DNA of 64,000 nucleotides from Papaver somniferum (GCF_003573695.1 NC_039363.1:127083302-127147301); one strand, 5' to 3'; positions 1 to 12,098 are shown, numbered from the stretch's first letter. Notes: generated from the letters alone by a model not told the origin. Program-made: numbers and translations.

Positions 1-470
1 CCGCCCCTGAGTCTGAGATACCTCCTTGAGCTCTGAGTCACAAATATTCTACAAAAAAGTCTCTCACTTGAGATTGCATAAAATGCCCAGCCTTGTTGAC
101 ATACCAATCCCTCATCCTTGGTGCAATACCAAGACTTCAGCCGTGGTGAAACACCAAACCTTTGTCTTATTCACGTGTGTATCGAGTCTTATTTACCTTC
201 TCGAAAGCTGAGATCATCACTAAGATGTCATCTTTGATCAATCAAATCATCACCGAATATCACCTTGCTCAGATGCCCATGACATCATCATCATGGCTCA
301 ACACTCAGGAAATGGGGATATAGTCTATTCTTAAACTTAATAAAACACAAATTATTCATCGAATCATTATTACTACAAGATTTAACACTAGTCAGTATAT
401 TCATGGCGGATCATCTAGTATTAGCACGTCATGGCTCTGACTTAGCGAGAATAAGAGGTAGTCCATGATT
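1..470. other. Unassigned sequence left of element A
   Basis: No gene is recognisable. Around 90-170 there are loose repeats of a 'TTGGTGxAATACCAA'-like motif (for example GGTGCAATACC and GGTGAAACACC). Homology to the A-family LTR begins only at about 471, so this stretch is either older flanking DNA or another element that truncated the LTR. Confidence 0.4.
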
Positions 471-3011
471 CCACAACCTATGATATTTCAATTATATGGA
501 AAATATAATGCGGAAAAGAAATAACACAGACACCAGAAATTTTGTCAACGAGAAAACCGCAAATGCAGAAAAACCCCGGGACCTAGTCCATATTTGAACA
601 CCACACTGTATTAAGCCACTACAGACACTAGCCTACTCCAAGTTAACTTCGGACTGGAATGTAGTTGAGCCCTAACCAATCTCATACTGATCAAGGTACA
701 GTTGTGCTCCTTACGTCTTTGAATCCTAGCAGGAATCTACACACTTGATTCCCTTAGCTGATCTCACCCACAACTAAGAGTTGCTACGACGACCCAAAGT
801 CGAAGACTTGATAAACCAATCTATCTCACACATAAAAGTATATTGAATATATAAATATATATCCCACATATATACCTATGAGTTTTTTTTCGTCTTTTGA
901 TAAATCAAGGTGAACAGGAACCAATTGATATACCAGACTTATATTCCTGAAGAACAAGCTAGAAATATCAATCTCCTCACAATAATGTTAATCGTATGGT
1001 AGCGAAACAAGATATTGTGGAATCACAAATGATGAGACGAAGATATTTGCGACTACTTTTTATCTTGCCTATCAGACATTAAATCTCTAGCAAATGTTAG
1101 AGAAGATAGTACTCAATCACGATAGAAAATAGCAAGATCAGAACATGCAACTACAGAGAAAATAGTTGGGCCTGGCTTCACAATCCCAATGAAGTATTTG
1201 GTAGACACATTTTTGTGTCTGAATTGTCCTCAATGTCTGTATTGCTAGTGCTTGATTTTGTACTTATTATGGTTTTTTTATGTTTGTGTAGGTGTTTTTG
1301 GAAAAATACACTTGTGTGGAAAAAGTTGCTCAAAAAATGCTATTTGGACCCCTGGAGGACATTTGCTATACGGACCCCATATTTGGCTAAGGGACACCCA
1401 AGGTTATACGTAGCCCAAATTCATCCTCATCACCCAAATTTGTCCTCAGCACCCATCTGCTATTCGCACCCCAGAAAAGGATAGGGGCACTTCATCTTCA
1501 ACATTTCAAAAATAAAAAATGGCGGGAATAATATTCACTTCACTGCAGATTTTTCGATCGGATTTTGGAGGAGTTTTTGTGCGATTCAATCGCTGAAACT
1601 TCATGGGTAGTTGTGATATGTCCTAACAGAGCTGGTATGGGTGTTTGTTTCGATCAAATTTGGCTAGATAACCCAAGATATGAAATCAGAGCATCACGGG
1701 TTGGTTTTCCATTCCGAGTCCTGATTGAGTAACCAAGAGATTTTCGCGTGGCGACTGCATGTGGGAACACTTCTGGACAATGACTGGATGCGTTGAGAGT
1801 AATTTGGCGTGGGAAAACAGCGTGAGAAGCTAAATCAGGGAAGAAAATATTCCCAGAATATTTTTCATCAAGGCCGAGTTAAGAGAGAATTATCTTGAGT
1901 TATAGCGAGATTTCTTGGTGCTACTAGGTATAAATAGGTTCCTAGGATCACATAGAAGCGGTCTGGAGAGTTTGGGAGAGTTTAGAGTAACAACAAAGGA
2001 GATTGATCGTGTTGCAGAGAAAACTTTTCTGCTAATTCTAGGAAGAACACGAAGAACAAAAGACCACCAGAGGCAGTCGTTTATCAACAGTGACAACGAC
2101 AGACACATGAGGGTCGCAGAGATACAACAACAACAGTTCTTTTCTATCGTTCTTTGTAACAGTGTTTTGCAACAATTATAAACGTTGCAAACACCCGATT
2201 TTTCATTATTATCTCTCCATTTCATCTTTGTAAATAAATTTTGAGCATGAATCAATACTTTGAGCAAGTTTATACAATGATGAGCTAAACCCATCCTCTG
2301 GGGCGACGGAGGAAGCTATTTCGCCAATAAAATGTGGTAATCTCTATTTTATTTAATTTCTACAATTGTTATATGATTTTTTGCCTTGATAAATAAAAAA
2401 AAAAAATGGTTCAATTGATGGAGCATGCTATCCTAGGGTTTTGATGTCCCATACTTTCGATTTACAATTGTTATTTCTAAAAAAAATCAACTTTTGCAAT
2501 ATTTAGAATCAATTTGAATGAAGGATTTGCATAATTATAATTAGAGAATATAAAATCACTTTGATATTGGTAATTAGTGGAATCCATAGCCCCAATATTC
2601 TCCATATTTTTCGTATCACTTTTATTTAAGTTTCCTATATTTTATTCAAAATTAAGTCTAAAATCTGCTTTCACAAGTCTTGAACGAATCTTATTACTAC
2701 AACAACTTTGAAAACACATCAGTATACGACTTTTGTCTGAAATAGGAGATATAGTAGATAGAATTTTGAGTGACAGATGAGTTCAAGAATCCACATACCT
2801 TTTGTTGATGAAGTTCCACAAGCCTCCATTACTATTTCTTCATCTTTGATCGATGAATGTCGTGAAGTCTAAAGCTTAACTACACTTTCTATCCTAATCC
2901 GAGACTTAGCTATAAGTAGACTAGAAATCAAGACTTATAGTTTTGTCAACTAAACTTGACAACAAGCTTGAGATAGCAACGGTTGCGAGTTCGACGAGTA
3001 GTGCTCTAACA
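471..3011 (-). repeat. 3' LTR of element A (truncated, interrupted)
   Basis: 471-1198 aligns with 12530-13248 and 2722-3011 aligns with 14449-14735 of the other LTR. About 290 bp at the left end and about 1.2 kb in the middle are missing. The right end is TGCTCTAACA, the complement of the LTR start TGTTAGAGCA. A solo LTR of another family (1199-2721) occupies the place of the internal deletion. Confidence 0.85.
1199..2721 (+). mobile_element. Solo LTR B, Athila-like family
   Basis: It starts TGGTAGACACA and ends CACATCA. It matches the LTRs of element C (24222-25692 and 33361-34856) through most of its length but is clearly more diverged. No internal gag or pol is attached. The flanking 5-mers are GTATT on the left and GTATA on the right, a possible imperfect duplication. 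Host LTR sequence does not resume where it stopped, so the event also involved a deletion of about 1.2 kb. Confidence 0.8.
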
Positions 3012-3028
3012 ATCTCCCCCTTTGTCAA
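3012..3028 (-). other. Polypurine tract of element A
   Basis: On the minus strand this reads TTGACAAAGGGGGAGAT, directly before the LTR start TGTTAGAGCA. A purine-rich tract in this place is the plus-strand primer of LTR retrotransposons. It shows that the LTR at 471-3011 is the 3' LTR. Confidence 0.8.
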
Positions 3029-4340
3029 TTTTAATGACAAAACTATCAATACATATGGTATACAAAATAAATAAACTTTGTAGCTCTCAATCCAAATGCT
3101 TGATTTCCTTAGTTCTTCAACATTACTCGAAATCTTCGTCACTTCCAAGTATTCCAGTGATTCTGAATGTGTTCAACTCAGCATCATAGTTGTTGAAGAT
3201 CCGTAGCTATAACAATGAGAAAACAGTAGCTCTCAATCAATGTTATATAGTGTGACAATATTATTACACAGCATCAAAGTCCAATTATATCACAACTTTG
3301 ACAACAATACTATGGTGATATGTATCACTACCCCTTAGTCAATACTTCATCTCACATGAAAACCACTCTCCCTTACATAATGATTTGTAAACCATATGTA
3401 TTTGTAGTGTGAACTACACATTAATTCCCCCCATTTTTGTCAATATAAATTGGTAAAGGTATAAAAACTAGTGGGATCCTAATGAAATTTTCATAGAGAT
3501 ACTTCATGACCAAAAGAGAACATATCAACTTTGTTTCGACGATTTCACATAGTCGAAACTAGTGTATTCATCAAGGAGTTCATAAAGATACAAGAAAACT
3601 CCTACAATATTCCACAACCTCACTCCCCACAAAGATTTGGCAATTAAGCACAAGTTCAGTTAAGAACTCTCCCCCATAAAATGTCATTCTCGAAAGAACA
3701 GCAAGAGCGACCTTACTTCACAAGAAAAGAGGATTTCTTTGGACATTAACAAATCACATGAAACATGAATTTGTATCCAAAATACTCAATTAAATTAACC
3801 ACAAGAGAACCCATGATTAATTTAATCGAAAATGTTCAGCACAAGAGAACTTATGGAGCCACACAGTACTTTCACATAGAAGTGGATCAGGGAAAGACCA
3901 ATACTGTAGAGTATTCAAAGATTCATTCTATTCTTCATCAATATTTGCATAGAGACATGAATAGACTTAATCTTTGTAAACACCTATCTTCCATCAATAT
4001 CTGCATAATGACATAATAGGCTTAACTTTTGACATATATGGGACAATCATAGTTCACGGGCGCAAATACACATATCCCATAACAAGTTGCAATATATAAA
4101 ACCATAAAGATTAATACTACAAAATCATCTTCCAAATAAACTTTAGAATTTAAATAAATAAATCTAAAAAACATTGCAAGATGAAAATCGTTGGAAGTAG
4201 CTATGTGTACTCACAATAATGGCTATTCCAAACCCTAGTTATCCTTCTTAAAACACAAGAATAAATTCTCATAAGAAGTTTCCTAGACACTGAATTCCTC
4301 TCATTATTGAAAACCCATTGATTATGGGATTTTTCAATTC
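3029..4340. other. Non-coding 3' interior of element A
   Basis: This AT-rich stretch between ORF2 and the polypurine tract has no ORF with recognisable domains on either strand. In a complete copia element this space would carry the end of pol. No reverse transcriptase or RNase H motif is visible. Confidence 0.6.
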
Positions 4341-4730
4341 CTACATTTCTTCAGAAATATCAGTTAACTCACTAAGTTCTCTTTTTAGTCCACACAAGGT
4401 GTTCTTTGTCAGAGACAACATACGTTCATAGTGAGCTATCTTTTCTAAAGATAAAATGATTTGAGATTTTAAATCATTTATTTTGTTGATGAAATCCTTC
4501 ACCATACCTCTAAAGTTATTATCAAAATGACATACAAACAAGAGGCAGTTAGAGGAAGAACCTTCTTCATCATTTGTGGATCTCTCCTTCTTATTCCTTG
4601 AGGAAATGATTCCTTCACAAAGATACACATTAACTACTTCAACTGCATCCCTTTTTGTGGTACCTCTAGTTACAAGAGCCATGAAACTATATCTTTCAAA
4701 GATAAGAGAAGTGAAGGGCATTTTAATCAC
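4341..4730 (-). CDS. Element A ORF2, unknown coiled-coil protein
   Basis: This uninterrupted ORF of 129 codons lies downstream of gag inside element A; a second in-frame Met at residue 17 (MALVTRG) may be the real start. I do not recognise the protein. It has an acidic and Ser-rich stretch at about residues 48-60 (NDEEGSSSN). The C-terminal half (about residues 76-129) is rich in Leu, Lys and Glu and looks like a coiled coil. There is no zinc knuckle and no polymerase or integrase motif. Before gypsy D inserted, the ORF lay a few hundred bases downstream of the gag end. It could be a Gag-like accessory protein or a fossil of a longer reading frame. It is intact although gag is broken. Confidence 0.5.
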   Translation of the reverse strand: MIKMPFTSLIFERYSFMALVTRGTTKRDAVEVVNVYLCEGIISSRNKKERSTNDEEGSSSNCLLFVCHFDNNFRGMVKDFINKINDLKSQIILSLEKIAHYERMLSLTKNTLCGLKRELSELTDISEEM

Positions 4731-4987
4731 AAATGAATATAAATAGACCTACGGATAGCCAAACCCTAGAAGAACTTTGAACAAGTATTTTACAGTTCAC
4801 GATCCATTATATATTTTAACAAGAAGATATTTTCTTAACATAAATGGAATAAGAAATTAATATTAATACAAAACTTGAGCAACCTTGATGCAATCCTCAT
4901 TTTCTCAAGTTAAAGATGAGGATGCCGACATCACTAGTATTATATAGTGATGGAGTGAGATGAATGCTTACATCTTTTATCACATAG

Positions 4988-5487
4988 TGATACATTTTGA
5001 TCTTTATACCTTGGTAGCTATTACTATAAAGGTGGAATTTAGAATAATAATAGACGAAAAACTTAGAAAACAGAACACAAGTAGTAATTCGAAGAAAATA
5101 TCTTCTCTAGATTATGAACAAGAAAACGATTACAATTCTCTCTTTATTACGCTCACAATCTTCTCTAAATAGTGGATTAACCTTAAAAATGTTTTCTAAG
5201 CTTGCACAAGTATTGTTCCAAGTTTTCTCTAGGTTTTTCTGAGCCTAGTATCTATGTTTCTTTATCTATCATCCAAAGCCCTTTATATATAGCCTTCATC
5301 GTACTCATCCGACTAAGGACTTCTATGAGGAATCTATTTCCTAAACTAAGAGTATTTCCTAAAACAAAACTCTTACCTAACTAGGATTTCTGCCTAAATA
5401 AGGATTCCTGCCTAGAATAGGATTCTTCCCTCAACTTATCTTGAAGTTAACTAAGTTCCATAAAGGAGTACGGGTACACCTGTATCA
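4988..5487 (-). repeat. 3' LTR of element D
   Basis: Pairs with 10121-10618. On the minus strand it is preceded at 5488-5502 by the purine-rich TAAAAGGGGGACCCA, the polypurine tract. The left flank is CATAG. Confidence 0.9.
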
Positions 5488-5524
5488 TGGGTCCCCCTTT
5501 TAAGAACTTGAACTCCTGTGAGAG

Positions 5525-6856
5525 TTAAAAATGAAGGTTGGGGAACTCGAGAATCCCTTTTTCCTTGTTAAACCGACCTTTACATCCAATTAGAAAAGCT
5601 TCTTTCTCTCCTTGTCGTGTTCTAGTCACTCTTCGCTCCAATATGCAGTCTTCATTGAGTGGTTCCTCTCTATCAAACCATAAGTCTTCTACTCGTGGTA
5701 AGATCATAGCATCGTCACCGTCATCATCTAGTAATGGTGGTTCAAACAACTTCAAGTGTTCGTCATTTATAACCGAGTACATTCCTAAATAAGGTGGTAA
5801 ATCCAGATGAAAGGTATTGTCACTAATCTGATCGAGAATATAAAATAGTCCATACCTCAATGATTTCAACTTCTTACCTTCCCCCTACAACCGTTCCTTA
5901 CCTAATTTTAACCATACCAAGTCACCAACACCGAAATTACAAGGTACAAGATGCTTGTCATGTTTTTCTTTGTATTTGGCTTGTGACTTCTTTAATTGTG
6001 CTTCAACAGTTGCATGAATCTGAGATATCTTCTCCAAGAATTTATGTTCCATTTTGTCGTTCACTTCCTTCCTTCCCCCCATAGAGGTGTCACTAGAAAA
6101 TACTAGATCAAAAGGGCTAGGTGGTAAGTAACCATAACACGTCTCGAAAGGAGATTTTCCCGAAGAACTGTGAACTGCTCTATTGAAAGAAAACTGTAGA
6201 TATGGTAAACTCTCATACCAAGTTTTAGGATGCTTAGAATTATATCCCCTTAACATGTGAACCATAGTCTTGTTGACCACTTCTGTTTGTCCGTCTGCTT
6301 GTGGATGAAAAGTTGTACTCTTCTTCAACCTAGTGTCCATCATCTTCCATTAAGAATCCAAAAAGTAACTAAGGCATCGACTATCCCTATCAGAAATAAT
6401 AGAAGTAGGTAAACCAAAATGCTTCCGCACATGCTCAAAGAAGAGCTTTGCTGCACCGACTCCCGTTACCGTCTTTGTACATGGAATTAATGCGATCATC
6501 TTGCTGAATCGGTCGACCACAACGAACAAGTAATCATAATCAGACTTGGTCTTTGGTAACCCACCAAGAAAATCCATAGAAATACTCTCCCAAGGCCTTG
6601 ATGGTACTGGTACTGGTAATGGTATATATAACCCACGTTTCCTGTTGGAAGGTTTAGATGTGCTGCACAACTTACACCCCTTAACTAACTTAGCCACATC
6701 ATATTGCATTTTTGGCCAAAATACATAACGACGAAGGTTAAGAAGATTCTTATTCATCCCAAAGTGTCCATCAATTCGGGATGTGTGTGCCTCTCTCAAC
6801 CACTGTAAACGATCTCCATCTTCTGGAATGCAAAGTAACTGACACTCGTATAACAA
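5525..6856 (-). pseudogene. Element D integrase with chromodomain-like C-terminus, broken
   Basis: Three pieces in the order 6350-6856, 5885-6343, 5525-5869. The first has the His/Cys zinc-binding region (HTSRIDGHFG, then CKLC) and two catalytic aspartates of the integrase DDE triad (SMDFLGG and IISDRDSR). The second has the glutamate (GQTEVVNK), and a single in-frame TAA at 6350-6352 separates the two. The third carries the SH3-like LRYGLFYILDQISDN segment. It ends in a sequence resembling a chromodomain (EAFLIGCKGR), where chromoviruses usually have a tryptophan in place of the cysteine. Integrase inserts element cDNA; a chromodomain steers it to chromatin. Confidence 0.85.
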
Positions 6857-6881
6857 TCCATCCCGAGTTCAAACTCGCCTT

Positions 6882-8614
6882 TCAAACTACTATTTGCACC
6901 TTCTTGAAGTCTTTGATAGATGCGTATGGCTCAGCATACTCTTGAGGAACAATCAGATGAATTCTCATGGACACCATTAATGCTCGGACTGGTGGACGAG
7001 ACAACATATCTGCCAACTTGTTTATTACTACCTTCTTGTACTTAATGAGAATGTTGAAAGTCATCAAGTAATACATCCACTTCATGTGTCGGGATTGTTG
7101 TAGTTTCGTATGAGCGTGTAAATACTCCAATGGTTTCTGATCTGAATGTACCACTACTTCTTTACCTAAGAGATATACTCGCCAATGCTTGATACATTGA
7201 TATAAAACTTAAAATTCTTTGTCATAAGGTGCATAGTTCTTAATAGCACCCGAGAACAATTCTGAATGGTACTCCATTGGTTTACCATCCTGTAACAACT
7301 CTCCTCCCAATGCATAGTTAGAAGCGCCAGTCTCAACTTGAAAAGTACGTTGTAAGTTAGGGAATGCCAACACTGGTGCTTCTGAAATCTTCCTTTTTAG
7401 TAAATGAAAAACGTCTTCATGGGTTTGTTGCCATTCAAACTTTTCCTTAGCTCCCGTCAAACCATGTAATGGTCCTGCAATATTCGAAAAATTTCGGATA
7501 AACTTACGTAAGTAGGTGCAAGCCCCTAAAAAACTCCTGATTTCAGTTATGGTACTAGGTCTAGGACACTTAGTGATCACTTCAACCTTCCTTGGATCAA
7601 TCTTCCGTTGTCCACCACCAACAATGAATCCAAGGTACACCAACTCCTGCTTTCCAAACTCACACTTCTTTATGATCAACTTTAGCTGGCCTTCATGTAA
7701 CACTTTAAACACCTTCTCAACGTGAACGCGATGCTCTTCCCAAGTTTTTTTGTATATAAGGATGTCATCCAAATAAACAATCACAAATCTTCTATAAAAG
7801 GTCGTATCAAATCATTCATCAAACACATAAACGTCGCTGGAACATTACACAAACCAAAAGGCATCACCAACCATTCGAACAATCCTTGTTTGGTTTTGAA
7901 AGTAGTCTTCCATGTATCATCTTCTCGAACTCTCATCTGGTGGTATCCGAATTTGAAATCTAATTTTGTAAAAACTCGAGCTTTCTCTAACTGATCCATC
8001 ATGTCGTCTATCCTAGGTAGAGGGTAACGATTCTTGATAGTGATCTCGTTCAATGCTCTATAATCAATACACATACGCCAACCTCCATCTTTATTTGGTA
8101 CCAACAATACTGTTGATCCACAAGGTGAAGTACTCGGCACTATCATTCCTAATTCTAGGAGTTCCTGGAATTCTTTCTTGATCTCGTCGGATTCCTCGAC
8201 GGTCGTGCGATAAATACCTACATTAGGCAGAGAACTCTCCCCGGTCAACATGATTTCATGCTCCACACTCCTCTTTGGCGAAAACCCTGTGACATCAGAA
8301 AATAAATCCTTGTATTTCAACTTCAACCCTTCTAGGTCGCCTTCTTGTTGAGCAGTCAAGGCTGCTAAAAAAACTCTACTCGGCTTCTCCTCAAGAGAAC
8401 GGATCACAAGGAGAATGAACTTCGTGCTAGCATTCACCAACCTCTTATCCTGAGTGGCTGTGATTAAGCTTGCTCCCTCAAGAGGAGAATCTATAGCCCG
8501 AATCACAAAACTTTCCCCATATTTGGTAAAGGTATACTTTTGTTCCCTCCTGTGTAGAGTTGCATCTCTATACCATAGGTAAGGACTACCTAGTACTACC
8601 TGGCAGACATCCAA
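6882..8614 (-). pseudogene. Element D reverse transcriptase and RNase H, broken
   Basis: 7781-8614 holds the end of the protease region and the palm of reverse transcriptase (WRMCIDYRALNEI, FTKLDFKFGYHQMR, MPFGLCNVPATF). 7209-7784 carries the catalytic YLDD motif (MIVYLDDILIY), the thumb and the start of RNase H. 6882-7154 carries the RNase H end (HSDQKPLEYL, and LADMLSRPP). In the first RNase H motif the usual catalytic aspartate of 'ETDAS' is glycine (VETGASNYAL). The enzyme would copy element RNA to DNA, but this copy is interrupted and RNase H is probably dead. Confidence 0.88.
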
Positions 8615-8639
8615 AGGAACTACGTCGCATGTAACTTCG

Positions 8640-8873
8640 TCAATATATGACTCATCTAGAGAAAATTTGAACGTGCACTGATGTGAAACTTGTAAGCCTC
8701 ATTCCTTTCGAAGCCATCCTGAAGGGTATGATTTTGGATGTTTGATAGTCTTCGATCCTAACTTCTGCACCAAAGAATTTGAAAGTAAGTTCTTCTGACT
8801 TCCCGGGTCAATAACAGCATCAACTAGTGATGTTTTGACTTGCATCTTCACTGTGAAGAGTCGCTCCCTAAGA
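8640..8873 (-). pseudogene. Element D protease region, not in one frame
   Basis: Located between the zinc knuckle and the reverse transcriptase, where the aspartic protease of a Ty3/gypsy polyprotein sits. Fragments such as the reading around 8770-8830 (a 'DPGSQKN'-like segment on the minus strand) suggest it, but frameshifts prevent a clean reading. Confidence 0.45.
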
Positions 8874-9987
8874 TCATCTTTTGAAAGGTCTTTTTTTTGC
8901 CCCTTTCATAAGAGAAAGCTTTGAATTGGGTTCCGTTAGTCCGTGGACTTCCTTTGGAGTTTGAGCGACTAGTGTTGCCTTCTTGGCTTCTTTCCTCTGC
9001 AATCCTTTAGGCTTTAGATGAGGGTTCTTAACCCAAAACTTGTCGATAACGTGACATGTTTGCTTGCAATGGGTGCAAGTCAATATACTTCCCTTCTTCT
9101 TTGCTCCTTTCACCTCCTTTCACAGTGGTACCTCCAGATTTCACCTTAGTATTTCCCTTTAAATCAGATTTCTTAAGCCTGCCTTCAATGGCATTATCTT
9201 TTATACTTGCTTCGGAGATAGTATCTACCGAGAACATCTTCATCTCCTTCTGTATATACTCATGGAATCCGGAAATATATTTCATATAGATAACATAATC
9301 TCCCAAGTCTAAATCCAAAATCATAGCTTGATTCTGAAATTCCGAAGTATATTCTTGCACGGTTTGGTTATAAGTCTGCTTCAAGTTGTACCACTTGAAC
9401 CATCTCTCCTCAAGGTAGACAACCGGATAAAACTGTTTCCTTACAACTGCCTTGAATCTTTTCCACGGCAATACTCCCTTACCTAGGTTTTGTCTTTGAT
9501 AAGCTTTCCACCAGGTTAAAGCATGCTTTTGTAGCTTCAATGCCGCGAAAGCAATCTTTTCCTTTGAGTCATATTCAAAGAAAGAAAAATACGTCTCTAG
9601 ACGTTCAATCCAATCATCCAATTTTTCTACATCGAAACTCCTATCGTAAAGTGGAATATCAACACGAAAATCAATTTTTAGATTCTTACCATGAGGTTTA
9701 GTTGATGAAGGACTTTTAAGAAAATTACTTTTCTTCTTCTCTTCATCCTCATCTTCTTTCTGTTCTTCTTCTTCTTTTTCTTATTCTTCTTCTCCTTCTT
9801 CTTCCGAAGCTTCAGGTGAAGGTGTAATATTTCTCTTCTTCTCCGGCTTGGGTGTATGAGAACGAATACATTCATTCATCTCCTGAAGGGTAACCTGAAT
9901 TGACTTCATGTTTGTTTGCAGCGTAGCCACCTTTTCTTCCATAGTTTGTGGTTCGCCTTCCTTAGGATCATCATATGACTTTGTCAT
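8874..9987 (-). pseudogene. Element D gag, broken
   Basis: Gag forms the particle that packages element RNA. The N-terminal coiled-coil piece is 9781-9987 (starting MTKSYDDPKEGEP). The central Retrotrans_gag domain is 9028-9621 (MDDWIERLETYFSFFEYDSK, ALTWWKAYQRQN). The C-terminal zinc-knuckle piece is 8874-9113. The knuckle reads CTHCKQTCHVIDKF, so the last cysteine of the C-x2-C-x4-H-x4-C pattern is phenylalanine. An AG-rich, Lys/Glu-coding stretch at 9700-9800 joins the first two pieces across a frame break. Confidence 0.85.
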
Positions 9988-10106
9988 CTTTGATCCCCTT
10001 GTTTTCTAAACATCTTCTAGCTTCTCGAGTACCTCACCAAGCTTTATGTAGAGAGATCTAGTGAAAACCATAAACCACAGGGATTTACCCTAAAAACTAA
10101 CCTTGC

Positions 10107-10120
10107 TCGTGATGCCAACT
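10107..10120 (-). other. Primer binding site of element D
   Basis: On the minus strand, right after the 5' LTR, the sequence reads AGTTGGCATCACGAGC. It begins with the TGG that pairs to a tRNA CCA end. It resembles the initiator-methionine site TGGTATCAGAGC with one substitution and one extra base. Confidence 0.5.
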
Positions 10121-10618
10121 TGATAGGTTTTGATCTCTATACCTTGGTAGCTATTATTATAAAGGTGGAATTCAGTATAATATAGACGAGAAACTTAGAA
10201 AACATAACACAAGTAGTAATTCGAAGAAAATATCTTCTCTAGATTATGAACAAGAAAACGATTACAATTCTCTCTTTGTTACGCTCACAATCTTCTCTAA
10301 ACAGTGGATTAACCTTAAATTGTTTGCTAAGCTTGCACAAGTATTGTTCCAAGCTTTCTCTAGGTTTTTCTGAGCCTAGTATCTGTGTGTATTTAGATAT
10401 TAGCCAAAGCCCTCTATATATATCCTTCATCGTACTCAGCCGACCAAGGACTTCTAATAGGAATCTATTTCCTAAACTAAAAGTATTGCCAAAAACAAAA
10501 CTCTTCCCTAACTAGGATTTCTGCCTAAACAAGGATTCTTTCCTAGAATATGATTATTCCCTCAACTTATCTTGAGGTTAACTAAGTTCCCTAAAGGATT
10601 AAAGATACACTTGTATCA
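10121..10618 (-). repeat. 5' LTR of element D
   Basis: Pairs with 4988-5487. It is followed at 10619-10623 by the target duplication CATAG. The interior boundary is next to the primer site at 10107-10120. Confidence 0.9.
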
Positions 10619-12098
10619 CATAGTGACATATCAAGATTTGTTGTATAAACAGACTTCTTACCTCGTCTGAATCTGGTTCTTTTGGATTTCTTCTTGTCTT
10701 CAGGAGTATCATGTTGATTACCCATGGCCAGATTCATTCTTTGCATGTCATGTTGAAGTTTGTCAATCCTTTTGTTATTCCTCTTGAATTTCCAACACTT
10801 ATTTTGGACATGATTTGCATTTCCATAAAACGAACAAATCAAGGAAGATTTATTTTCTTGCTTATTTGCCTCATGTTTATCACAACATTCATCATTGATT
10901 ATTCCAAAACCGGCTGGAACAAATGAGTTGTTTGTGCTCACAGTTTTGCTTTATAACCCTAAACCATTTGTGTTTCCAAAAGACTTCTGGACAAATAACA
11001 TTGCTGAGATTTTGTCAGAACTTCAAGACAACATTTGCAGGTCACACTCAAGGGTATTAATCTCTTTTTACTTCAGAGACAGGGTCCTGGTGAATTCATC
11101 ATTAAAAGAATCTATCTCAAGATTTTTCACTTGAAGTGATGATTCAAGTTTTTCCAACGAAGCCTTTAGTTAGAGATTTTCTTGGTGAAATTATTCAAAC
11201 TTATCCAAGAATTCAAAAATCTCAGTGTCAGACTCAAACTCTGAATCAGAATTTGAGTACGAATAAGTTTTTGCTGCGAGAGCTGAAAGTTCATTGCACA
11301 CATCGGAAGTATGTAAGATTTTGAAAACCTGGGATGATTTTTCTTTATTGAATCATCTGAAGCATTAACCAGAGGGAGGCCTTTCTCACTTCTTTTGCTT
11401 CTTCTTACAATATCCCTGATCTTTTGTGTAATCAGTGATTTATCAAAATCAACATGATAGGAATAACATTCATCAGCCTAAAACAAATTAGAAGATTCTC
11501 TTGTGTTGATCACAGCATTGAACGCGGATGTTCTGTCTGTGTTTTGATCAAGATCAAGAAATTTTAACTTTCCAACAAAAGTATTTCTGGAAAGCGTATC
11601 AAGGTTATTTCCTTCAACGATGGCATGTTTCTTAGAATCGTATCACGATGGCAATGATCTGAGAATTTTCATCATAATGTTCTTTTCAGGAATAGTCTTA
11701 CCCAACGCAAAAGATGCATTAACTATTTCAGACACTTTGTGATTAAATTCATCAAAAGAATCTTCAACTACCATTCGAAGGTTTTCCCAATCAGAATTTA
11801 GGTTTTGAAGCCTAGCTTCTTTCTCACAGGTATTCCCTTCAAATACGGTTTCTAAGATATCCCAAGCATCTTTAGACCGAGTGCACGTAGTCACATGGTG
11901 CTGAAGATCTAGGGTAATGTCTTGGATGATTGAATTCAATCCTTTAGAATTTTGCTTTGCAGCAAGAATCTCGACAGCATCATAATCACCGATATCCTTT
12001 GGAAAAGTTACATCACCTACTGTAACAACCGGAGGAAAATAGCCATTAACAACATAAACACATGATTGAAAATCACGCGCTTGAAGAAAGGCACGCAT
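10591..12098 (-). pseudogene. Element A copia-type gag, broken
   Basis: 11643-12098 (151 codons) is the UBN2-type Gag N-terminal domain of Ty1/copia elements (DAWDILETVFEG, EFNHKVSEIVNA, EKNIMMKILRSLP). It stops at an in-frame TGA at 11640-11642, in the place where this family has an arginine, as expected from C-to-T change of CGA. Gag-like reading continues beyond it with further stops. 10624-10941 carries a zinc knuckle (CSFYGNANHVQNKC, with the usual glycine before His altered) and a basic tail. Gypsy D is inserted near the end of the reading frame. The start is the Met at 12098, about 140 bases from the LTR. Confidence 0.85.

Larger units (their letters stand above)
4988..10618 (-). mobile_element. 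Element D: Ty3/gypsy chromovirus-type retrotransposon
   Basis: A complete but decayed element inserted into element A. The LTRs are 4988-5487 (500 bp) and 10121-10618 (498 bp), both beginning TGATA and ending TATCA, roughly 90% identical by eye. The 5-bp target duplication CATAG is perfect (4983-4987 and 10619-10623). On the minus strand the order is gag, protease region, reverse transcriptase, RNase H, integrase, chromodomain-like end, which is the Ty3/gypsy order. Several stops and frameshifts break the coding region, so it is not autonomous today. Confidence 0.92.

Noticed and set aside
1215..1484. ORF of 89 codons in the B LTR, repeated at 24205-24513 and 33323-33574
   Set aside because: It recurs only because the LTR recurs, and no domain or leader is seen. 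The hydrophobic start and later frame changes between copies suggest a chance ORF.
1890..2294. ORF of 134 codons on the minus strand
   Set aside because: It lies inside LTR B, overlaps an open frame on the other strand and has no protein family features.
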